DNA of 64,000 bases from Mactromeris polynyma (lineage: Eukaryota; Mollusca; Bivalvia; Venerida; Mactridae), in NCBI GenBank assembly GCA_032209605.1, contig JASFXZ010000014.1, positions 4,856,912-4,920,911 on the forward strand, given 5' to 3'. This document shows, one piece after another, positions 43,601 to 55,600 of the stretch. Positions within the stretch are counted from its first letter, which is position 1, and each line of letters begins with the position of its first letter. The position numbers and the translations under genes were made by a program. The notes below the pieces were generated by a model. It saw only the letters and a list, made by a program, of their open reading frames with translations, made no database searches and was not told where the DNA came from.

Positions 43601-46600
43601 GTATTCAATTTTCCTATTTTCTGTTCTACTTTAGGCCATACCAAATTCTGTCTATGTTTAGCGTTGGTTTCATTTTTGGAAATCTACCAAACCAGGCAAG
43701 AAAAAACAAACAAGTGTTGATAAAAACAAAAACAAATTTATCCTTCGTATCTGAAGAATTTTTTTCCCCACAAACAAAGTCATTAAGTTTGCAGAAAAAA
43801 CAATACAAAGTTACCAAGTAAATGACTAGATTTAATGTTTTATTCAGCTTTTGAACATGGTCATTGGCTACCGGACACATTGTTATTGGCTAAATGAGCC
43901 ATTGCTGTTATGATTAAATTACATTGCAGGGGATTTTTGACAATAATTTTCAGATTGTATTTCGATCAGACTACGAAAAAACCTACCAGCCTGAGAACGC
44001 CAAACATATATAGATCCATTTTGGTATGGCCTTAATTGCAACTTAATTGCAAAAAAGACCCCAAGAAACAACAGGCTACAGATATTTTTGTCCTGTTTAT
44101 GTTAACCAATAGCGACAGAAAATGGGCCACCAACTGGTTTTTTCTTAAGTGTGTAAATATGTAAACAGTATAGTTTGATAGCAATAGTGTAAGAAATGGA
44201 CCACCAACTAGCTATAGTGAGGCTACCTGTGTGTAAGTATACAGTGTAGTTTGATATCTTGTTTCCCACAGCCCGAGATATTTTGGTAAGAGTACTGCCG
44301 TATCAATGGTGCACATGGATGAACCTCCACTAGAAGTGTCCAATATGCCTCGTATGTCTTTACTCGGTACAATGAAGAAAATGAATACTGTTGATAATGC
44401 GGCCAAAAATGTTTTTGGACGCCGGTACTAGTTGTTGCTGTTGTTGTTGTTTATCCGCTGTTTGAATTCTGAGCCAGTCTTGAAAGTAACTTGTTTTGGA
44501 TTGCTTATTATGAGAAAAACATCTCTTATTAAGTTCTAAAACTATAAGTGATCTTAGAGAATAATAGATATGTTATCTTATATTTATAACTGTATTCTTT
44601 TTGTTTTACTTAATTAGCCAGAGTGTCTTGTACCGGGCTATCCATTATTTTGAACAATAATCACTCCATTTGAGTTCTTTTAAGACTAGTGTTTGTTTCT
44701 TACTAGAATTGTTGTATTTTTGGAGCGATAGTAAGCCAGGGTCAGCCCTTTCTAAATGTGTTACTTATGACTATACATCTTCTACAATATTTAGGAAAGT
44801 CATTTGGTTTCAAATCATTTGTCCTTAAATGTCAAAAATGCATTTATCGATGGTTGGCCTCAGGGGGAGTGGTGTGGGATACACAGGACTTTAGACAGAA
44901 GACAGGTGGCTGACAGTGGGGGATTTGTTATGGCTGGGTACTGGGAAATAGAATTGGGTTGGATTTTTAATGGATCTCAAAATTGGGAATTTTAGACTAA
45001 ATGGTTGGCTCTAGGCTGGGGAATTAGACCCCAAAAAAGACAAATGCCCCTTAATCAGATTGCTTCTCCACCCCTTGGAGCAAAATATTGATAGGTGCAA
45101 AAGTATTGACCACTTCTCATTCAAAAGCTTTTCTTTGGAACAAATGTTTTATCATAAAGAAGCTTATTAGCTGGATGCTGTTTTAACTCCTTTCTGCTCA
45201 AGGTCAAATTATGTCATGAGGTCAAAGGTCTAATTAGGTCGATTGTCATTTTTCTAAGATAAAGCCGACTAGTGTCTTGTTATACCATCAAGAATAATTG
45301 TACCAGACTGAGTCCTGGAGACTAGACAAATGGGCTGACTGGTTAGCTTATTTTACCTACTCTATCATTTGTATTGTATATTGTATTTGTATAACTATGC
45401 CCGAAAGGATGTATAGTGGTAGTAATCACACTGACTGTATGTTCGTTAGATAATTTGTGTGTCGGTTGGAGTCAGGTCCGGATCCCCAAAGTGGAAGGTC
45501 ATAGGCCAGGGCACTTCATATCGAAGGGGTGTACAGAGGCATTTTGTCACATACTAGTGGGGTCTGTTGTTGTTTTCAGTTTTGTTTACCTGATTTCTTT
45601 GGATTTTTATTTGAATTGTTATTTACCAGCAAATTGTCAAAGAAGACAAGGAGAGATAAAAGTGCTAATAAAAGTCGTGTAGAATCTCATGAAAAGTACA
45701 TGTTTTTATAAAAAAAACGATTAACCGGTTAGTGATTTTACTAACCGATAACCGCATGTTCGAACGGTAAACCGGTTAACCGGTTAATCATTTACATTAG
45801 TAACTTAAATTTTGCTGTTGAACATGAACCGGCTTATTTGTATCCATTTGAATTTTTCAGTGTTTTTGGGGCTGAAAGTGGGTGCCATTGCCCTGTCTGA
45901 AAAGTTTTTCCCCTATTCTGTGTCAAATTCCCCTCTTACAGCTCTGGGGATATTTTATTCAGAAAAACAGAAACATTAACCAGTAATATTCCATATTTCA
46001 TGATACTGATCTATAATTTACATGTTTGTACCTCTGTTTTGAATCAGAAATGTAAATCTTGCAGTGAAAAGTGCTTTCCCTTTTTCCCCCTCTGGACACT
46101 AAAAGGGGAAAAAGTACTGTGTTGTAATGAAATTGCAAAACAAACTGGAAATAAATTACCACTGGTTTTAAATCAATTTACAAAATATGTTTTAGAAAAA
46201 AATTACTACTTTCTAAATCAGTTTGCAAAACATGTTTTGGAAATAAATTACTACTTTTCTATAGATTAAATTTGCAAAATATGTTGTAGAAATATATTCT
46301 TGATATTGTAGACGATCTAGAAATGCTTCGAGTTTGGCTGAGAAACCAGCTTTAGAGACGTGGGAAGATCTACTCAATGTACAACCTGAACAGTACAAGG
46401 AAGAATGTGGAAATATTGCTTTCCAGATCGGAGTCGTGGCAAAATTCATGCGATGGTACAGGTACTCATACCATCTACCAGACTTCTGGTTCAGTTTATG
46501 TGTATAGATGTCTCTCCATTTAGGGGGAACAAATACTAACAGTTCTTCTGTCCGTTTGTCTGTTACAAATGTTGTCTGTACTCTATAAATGCTGGTTTGA

Positions 46601-49600
46601 TCTCAAAGAAACTTGGGGAACAAAACAGAGTAAAGCATAGTTGGACATCTGGAATTCTAGGTTCAGTGATTTTTATGCCCCTGCCATCCATAGAATGGTA
46701 AAGGGGCATAAAGTGTTACCCCTGTTCTTTAGTCCGTCTGAATTGGTTTCAATTCATATTGGGCACATAGGTATAGGCTAGTAAAATGCAGGTCAAGTTT
46801 GATATCAGTAATAATTCACAAAATTTTGGGGGAGTTATTGCCCTTTTTTGACATAAAAAATTGGTTTCCAATCAATAACTCTTGGAAGGATGGATGGATT
46901 CAATTCATATTGGGCACATAAGCATAGGTTAATAAGATACATGTCCAGTCTGATTTCATTTACAATCTGCCAATTTCTGGAGGAGCTATGGCCCTTGTGT
47001 ACTTAAAACATTATTTAGCCTTTACAAAGTACATGTATTGGCATTCTACTGAAAGTCTATAGTGGGGGCGACCGTATCTTATGGACGCATCTAGTTATCA
47101 TAGAAGTACCCATTCAATAATTTGGATGAAGATCCAGACTCCACTTAAACTGTTGGATAGGTTTCAGCTATACTTTGGAAGTATATATTTCACAATTTAT
47201 CAACCTTTTTTGAGACAGTAAATGCTTTGCTGTGGCCTTTAGAATTTGATAAAGTATAGTTTGTCCACACACCAAAACTGTTGGTTTGATTTCGTCAGAA
47301 TGTGTATCGGCATAATATCTTGGACAAGTTCAATAACCAGCCATATCGCACACGTCACTCCAGAGTTATTTCCCTTTAATTAGAGAAATAAACTAAAATT
47401 GGTCTTGTCCTATCTGTAACTTTAGAATTCTTTGTCCAATCTTCACCAGACTAGTTCAGAAAGTTTATTGGCATAATAGCTTGGACAAGTTCGATAACCA
47501 GCCATATCATACACATCACTCCAGAGTTATTTCCCTTTAATTAGAGAAATTACCTAAAATTGGTCTTGTCCGATCAATAACTTTAGTATTCGTTGTCCAA
47601 TTTCCACCACACTTGGTCAGACAGCAATTGTTATTCTTATTAAATATATTGCATAAATTTCCAAAACAGTTGTAGGAATATTTTTCCCAGTGGCACTTAG
47701 GTTGATTTTATGCAAATGGATCAAGTCAGGTTCAAACCTAGGTCACTTAAGGTGGAGTCATAGGAGTTGAGTCATTTTTATAACGAGCATATTTTGCAAT
47801 GGTATGCGCTTTTGTTTCATTTTTTTCTAATTCAGTAATGTTATGCTATAGCCATTTGAATTTTTTAAAGAACATAGTTTGCTCAGACTCTCAAACTGTT
47901 GGTAGGATTTCAACCAGACTTGGTGGAAAGTATCTGCATCATGCTGAATTGTGCATACTGTCAGCATTTTAGGTTAAATGATATTTAATTTAGTTATTTT
48001 TAGCTATTTCATGTATTTTTTTATGAATGTTGATTGTCTAGATTCCTAACTGTAGGTTTGTTTCCAAACTTTGTGGACAGTATCAGTATTTACCTTAGTT
48101 GCCAAAATTGTCATATTTTTCTCTTTTTTGTCATGTTTAGCTAAGTCATGGCCATTTTAATATTTTAATGAATATAGTTTGTCCTGACTCAATTGTTGGT
48201 TGGAACCTGACCAAGCTTGGTATAAGTATGTTACAGCACTTTTAAGTTTTTATGAAGTTGGGTTGGGTAAAGTTTTTCCCCCAATCGGGAAAATTCCCAG
48301 AATTGGCAGGCTTTGAATGGAAATTCAGCATTGATTATGGATATGTTTGTGTTATAGTAATAGCAAAAACAAGGGATAACTCATTGGAAAACCTATAGAT
48401 TAGGGCTGTAAGGAGTATCTGAATATCCATGCACTCGCGGTTCAAGGCCAGCAATCTGAGTACCAGATTCATCCTCTATAAGATCGTCAATTCGCGAATC
48501 ATATTATCTAAACATGAAAAATACTTCTAGACAAAATAATTCATTTTTCCATTTCATTTTCATCGATAGAAAAACCAAAAGTAGGTCACATGACACATGA
48601 AAAATTAGAGGAAACATAGTTTCGATGCAAAGGATTCTCGAAATAGCTAATATTTTTACGATCCAATAAATACTAAAATTAATTTGAACGTTAATTAAAT
48701 AATATAGATAATCATTCAAAATCAATACCTATATTTTGTTGACTTTGCATGTATCATCATTTCGTCTGTCTACAAGAATCCCCTGCCAAGTTCATGTCAA
48801 ACGTGTGGTGGAAAGTGACCAAAAGGCTGTTTGTAAAACATGCTTAGGTGTGATGGCGTACACTCATGGCACTGAATACCAGTGCGCACTGAACACCGGT
48901 GGTAACCGAAAATATCCGATTACTATGCTAGTTTTCGTCGCACATTAGCATTTTTTAGTTCTTCAAGAAGAAAAGTTCATGTGTACTGATCAGTTGTGGT
49001 TAAATTTCATTGAACACCGTGATTTTGAATATAAGTTGAACGTACTGTTACCGTCTCCTTCAGTGCTGCAAAATTGAAATTATTATTAATTCATCCATTA
49101 TAACTGTTTGAAATAAATTTTACGTGAAAGGGTATTGTTAAAGATAATAGACTGGCATCTCAACACAATCAGCATAATTTTTTGTTAACCATAACTTTAG
49201 TACACATTGGTCGATTAAGTGTAATTTCAGAACAAAACTTGTATTGGAATAAAAACATTGTTGTATTATTGTGTATATATTGCAGACAATATTGATCATT
49301 GGCGTGTTGATTGATGGTGACATTTTGTGTACAAACGTTAACTACCTTAAAATCCTTTTTCCATGGATAATTCTTCCAATAACAATGGTTTAAACATGCA
49401 TATTTTCATAAAAAATACAGGTATAGTATCTTTAAACATTTACACAAATGTTATAAATTTCTCATTATCATAATTAATGTTTTCGTATCCATAAAAGTCT
49501 TAATATGTGTGAGAGTGTTATTTTTTTTATTTCAAGGCGTGGAGCTGTGAGAGCGAGTGAGAGTGAAAACAGGTACACTATGACAAATTGTTGAAGCCTC

Positions 49601-52600
49601 TACGAAGGAAGTGTGAATGTATGGTAGTGTTAATCTTATTGTCACATAGTCCGTCCCTTATAAACAATTTGTGGTGCAAACTATTTCTGCTCTTTGACAA
49701 ATTTCAATGAAATTTGATCACCATTCACATTCGAGAGACTTTGACAACTGTCCACCATGTCAAGGTCATTTGGTGAGATCAAAGGTCAAACCACAATTTG
49801 TGACATAAATGAACTGCATTGACAGGGAAACACAAATATAAACTAGCTGTTCAAAGGGAGAAAAATCAGTAAAAGAACGCCACTGTTAGAATTCTAGCCT
49901 CTTCTATAAGTGATGCCAATTCCAGAAAACGTCACATGTGATGTCACCATGTACTGACAGTAAGCAGTATTTGCCCCATAGGGCAATATGAAAATGGAAG
50001 TGACCATATGGAGTAAATATTGTTTCCTGCTTGCCCAAAGTGTCATCCGTCTGTCCGTCCTTCTGTCCGTCCTAATTCTCAGAAGCTACTGCCAGTAATT
50101 CAACAAAACTTTATGGGAAGCTTCACTACCAAGAGGAGATGCACATAGTATCACACAGTTCCGGTGTGACAATTTTTCACTGAGTTATGGCCCTTTGATT
50201 ATGCGACATAGGTATATATGGTACCATTCTTGTCCGGACTACTTCTCAGAAACTACTGATAGGAATTCAACAAAACTTTATGGGAAGCTTCACTACCAAG
50301 AGGAGATGCACATAGTATCACACAGTTCCGGTGTGACTATTTTTCACTGAGTTATGGCCCTTTGATTATGCAACATAGGTCTATATGGTACCATTCTTGT
50401 CCGTACTACTTTTCAGAAACTACTAATAGGAATTCATCAAAACTTTATGGGAAGCTTCACTACCAAGAGGCCTGCGCATATTGTCACACGATTGTGGTCA
50501 GAATATTATTCACAGAGTTATGGCCCTTTGATTATGCAACATAAGTATATGGTGCCATTCTTGTCCGGACTTTTTCTCAGAAACTACTGATAGGAATTAA
50601 TCAAAACTTTATTGGAAGCTTCACTACCAAGAGGAGATGGGCATATTACCACACATTTCCGGTCGGACTATTCTCAGAAACTGCTCACAGGAATTCAACA
50701 AAACTTTATTGGAAGCTTCATTACAAAGAGGAGATTTTTTGTTTTTCATCGAGTTATATGGCCCTTTGATTATGCAACACATAGATTAAATATTTTCAGC
50801 CATGCAAGATAGTCAACATTATATTCTTTTGATTTTTCAAGTAAGTTTTTGTTGTAGATAGATGTTTGTCTACGTAGTGTTTATAATATATATACATGTA
50901 TATATTTGATTTCAAATATATTTGCTTATTTTTATGGCACCATTCAATATCACATCAAGCAATTGGCTTTGTTTTTTTTTTTTAACTTATGATAAAAACT
51001 ATTCAACAAAAGGTACACATTGCATTGATAATAATAATAAAATTATTATTATTAATGCAATGTGTAACTTTACAACAGTTAGCAGGGTTATCCTAGCCCA
51101 ACATGTAATTAAATTTGTTCACTATCTCAATTTCATTGTACATTTTTGTATACCTTTTTTCTTGGACATTTCAAGTGCTTCATTTTACATTTTAACAATC
51201 AACAAAGTGAGATTTTCCAATTAGAGTCTTGTTTGGCGTTATAATCATACTTTGGGGAGCATCCATCGGTTCCACCTTGTCTTGAAATGACGTCACTTAC
51301 AGAAGAGGTTGGAAATCCCACAGCAGTGCAAAACTGATAAGCCTTTATAGGAGTTATTTCCAAATATGTGATAATTGAGAAAATACCTAGAGAATTTCAT
51401 GTGACAACCACTTTTTCCTCAACTTACTGAGCCAACTGCCCAAATGAGCATAATGAATAAGTTATTTTTTATATCTGATTAGTTTATCATCGTTTACATT
51501 ATATTCCCTATAAACTTTAAGGAAATTTGCCTATCAATATGGCCGACAATTCAGAATAAGGCAGGTAAATATTGTAAATGTGGGAATTATCTATTAACAT
51601 GTTGTATCTTGTGCAACCTCTCTAGAGCGGCACTCATTGTAAGATGCAAATTTTGACTGATGTTGAGAGAGGAAGTTTTTTTTTTACGGTGGGAAAGAAT
51701 AAAAAATATTGTTAAAGAGAGATTGATGCTTAAGAGAGGGCCACTCTAGAGAGGTTGTACTGAGGAAAATTCATTACTCAGCTACAGCACAATGAGTTTA
51801 GGATTTATCGCATGTGTTGTGATGATATCTGGAAAAAACTATCCGATTCCACAAATATAGGCAGTTTACTGGTCAAATACAATAATTTCACTCTTCGTTT
51901 TTGTAAAATTTCACATTTTGACCAGACAAATGAGATGATCTAGATACATTTGGCAAATCTGATACATTAAGTTTTTCCATTGCAGAACTTCACACTTAAA
52001 TGTTAAAGGACTGCAGTGCTGTTTCAGAAAAAATTAAATTATGTGGATATTAAATTGTATTGCAGACGAAGTGGTATCCCACCAATTCATGCTGCGGCTA
52101 CTGGAACCCTGATGGACAAGAACCAGTTATTACATCTTCAAGACATCGCCGAGGACCAAATTGATAGACCAGGTAAAGAAATTGTCTAAATTTTAACTGA
52201 ATTTTAGTGTATTTCAAGAGTCGGATGCCCAACAAATCAATCTGTTGTACATGGTGTGATATTCACTGAAAAAAAATGTTTATTGACAAGAACTGACCAA
52301 CATATACTTACATATTTTTATAGTTTGTAAAATGTAAACGTTGATGCAACTTGTTTATACCTAAATATAATATATTATATATGTCTGTTTCCTGCAACAT
52401 ACAGATAAACAGTTTTTTAGCAGGTAGGGATTTTGAGTACATACATTTTTCATACATTTGTACAGGGTCGGGGATCACTGTATCTGACTGTCTGGATGTT
52501 TAACTAGAAACAAATAGTGTCAGTGGATAAATATAAGGGTCCATTGGGGTTACAGGGAAACAGTCTTATATTTTATGTCCCATTGAACATATCAATGTAC

Positions 52601-55600
52601 AGTTTAAGCTCTAGTTATTGCAACAAAAATGGATATCAACTACCAAAGCAATGCTTAAGTCTTACAAAGTTGTGCTCGTCATTTTTTTGCTGCTTGAATC
52701 TTAATTTTATTTTTGCCAGAAAAACGTGAAAGCGTCTATTCTCAACACCAAGGATCAACCTTGCAGCAAGCTGAAAAAGTTAAAAAACTGACAATATGGC
52801 AACAAGTTGCTCAAGAAAAGTCCACTGTCTTCGAAAACAGCAAGTATGTGATGTAGCTACTGTATACAGTAAAACCTCAATAATAAGACAACCCTTGAAA
52901 CCCTTGAAAACTGGTCTTAATATTGAGGTTGAATAAAAAGCAAATCAGTGAAAATGGACTTGAAAATTGTGTTCTTAATTTGGAGGTGGTCTTATTATTG
53001 TAGTGGTCTTTAAGTCAGGTTTTGCTGTACTAAGAACTAAATGCCTGCTTTGATGTACCTGTTTTTATGATCGGTGTCTTTCTGCAAAATAGCAGCAAAA
53101 AACTGGACTTATTGTGTATATTTTGCTTCAGTAACAGGCTTTGCCTTAATTTTTTCAGAGCACTAGTTTGTTTCAGAAAGTTGCCTAGCCAAACCACTAG
53201 TCCAAATTCGGATATTCGAATATTCTTTCGAACGTCCAAATATTCGAATACTGATTCTGCATTCGAATATTCGATAAAATATATATTTTCAATATAAACG
53301 CTGAATGCAAGTGTATTAAATTTCAATGATAGTCATTATCGCATTGCATGACATTTTACGCGTGAAAATTATATTTTAATTAGTAACAGTTGTTATTTGA
53401 CATGTCATGTTGTATATTTTGGGACAAGAGAGATATAACACTGGTGATGACACTTAAAGCCCTGAAATTATTAGTAATCGCGGGAATTTTTACACTTTGA
53501 GTGATCAATTAAAGACACAAAATTCCGAATATTCGTTCGGAAGGAAGGAATACCTACATTGCTATTCTTTGACATCCCCAGTTTATACAATTTGTTAAAA
53601 TCTTGGATGGAATTTAATTTTGCTCTATTTCTGAGAAAAGTATATTCCCTGAAATTAAGCACTTGCCCATTCAGGCTAGCACTCCGTAATTTCTGCTAGC
53701 CCGAAATGAAAGTTACAAGCCCTGCACTCCGGCACTAATAATATTTAGTGACCCAGGAAGCAGTTGTCGAGAGTGATTAGCATAGTTGTAAGAACTTGTT
53801 TCAAAATCAATGTGAAAAAAGATGAATTTTTAACTCCCGCACAGCTGATATTTTCTATATTTAGACAGGCGAGTTGACATGTGTCCACAGCCATTCAGCG
53901 AGCCGCTTACAACGACTCGCTAATGTCCCAAATGTAGGACAGTAAACATGTGTAAATAAAGTTTATGCAAGTGTGCATTGAAGAGACAGCTTTCACTGTC
54001 ATAGAAATGCCGCTGTGACTATGGAAATTGCTAAAAAAAAAAAAAAATCGAACGTAAGTGACTATCGTTTCGTCAGCATGCCAAAATGATTCCGATGCCT
54101 GTAAATATGTAGTAATTTAAGGTCATTATGCTCCCCGTTCCCGAAGGGGGGGAGAATATAGTCGCCACTTCTTCCGTCCGTCCTCCCGTCCGTCTGTCCT
54201 TCCGTCCGTCCTTCCCACTTTTCTTGTCCGGACTACTTCTCAGAAACCGCTGGCTGGAACTCAACAAAACTTCATGGGAAGCTTCACTACCAAGAGGAAA
54301 TGCGCATATTATCACTTGGTTTTGATTGGAATATTTTTCCACGGAGTTATGGCCCTTTGATTATGCAACATAGTACATATGGTACCATTCTTGTCCAGAC
54401 TACTTCTCAGAAACTACTGACTGGAATTCAACAAAACTTCATGGGAAGCTTCATTACCAAGAAGAGATGCACATATTATCACACGGTTTTGGTCAGACTA
54501 TTTTTCACAGAGTTATGGCCCTTTGATTATGCCACATATAGGATATATGGTATCATTCTTGTCCGGACTACTTCTCAGAAACCACAGACTGGAATTCAAC
54601 AAAACTTCATGGGAAGCTTCACTATTAAGAGGAGATGCTCATATTATCACACGGTTTTGGTTAGACTATTTTTCTCAGAGTTATGGCCCTTTGATTATGC
54701 AACATAGTACATATATGGTACCATTCTTGTTCCGACTAATTCTCAGAAACTTTTGACAGGAATTCAACAAAACTTTATGGGAAGCTTTATTGCAAAGAGG
54801 AGAAGCGCATATTATCAGGAGTTTTTAGTTAAGGCCCTTTGATTATGCAACATATAGATTAAATATTCCTAATATTTTCAGCTATGCAAGATAATCAAAA
54901 TTATATTCTTTTAATTTTTCAAGTAAGTTTTTGTTGTAGGTAAATGTTTGTCTACGAAGTGTTTATAATATATAAATGTATAGATTTGATTTCAAATATA
55001 TTTTCTTGTTTTTATGGCACCTTTCAAGATCACCTCATGTCAGACCTCAAACAATAAGCTTTGTTTTTTTAAATTATGATAAAAAGTATTGAACAAAAAG
55101 GACATTCACTCACTGGTACATCTGTCAACACCATACTTATTTGATCATCAGCTGATATGGATTTGTATCAACCTACAGTCTTTGTTGTAACGGTACGCAT
55201 TGCATTGACATGGGCACTTGATTTAATTGTGAATAAAGGCTTCTTATATCTGTAGCAAGATTCATTTTTTCATTTTTTTTTTCACTTAGCAGGATTATCC
55301 TAGCCCAGCATGTAATTAAAGTTTTCACCATCTCAATTTCATTGTACATTTTTGTATACCTATTTTTTTGTGAGATCAAGGACATTTCCAGTGCTGCATA
55401 TAACATTCAGATTTTAACCAGCAACAAAGTGAGATTTTCCAATTAGAGTCTTGTTCAAAGTTATAACCATACTTCGGGGAGCATCCATCGGTTCAACCGA
55501 TATCCTTGTTTAAACATCTGTGGATGCGGAATATGCGTCATATCGTTACTTGGCATCTTGTTACTCAAATTCGCCACACTATTTGTAATACGTATCAGTA

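Noticed and set aside
53200..53280. Cluster of ATTCGAAT-like words
   Set aside because: A short low-complexity patch without dyad structure beyond the word itself or a repeat boundary.
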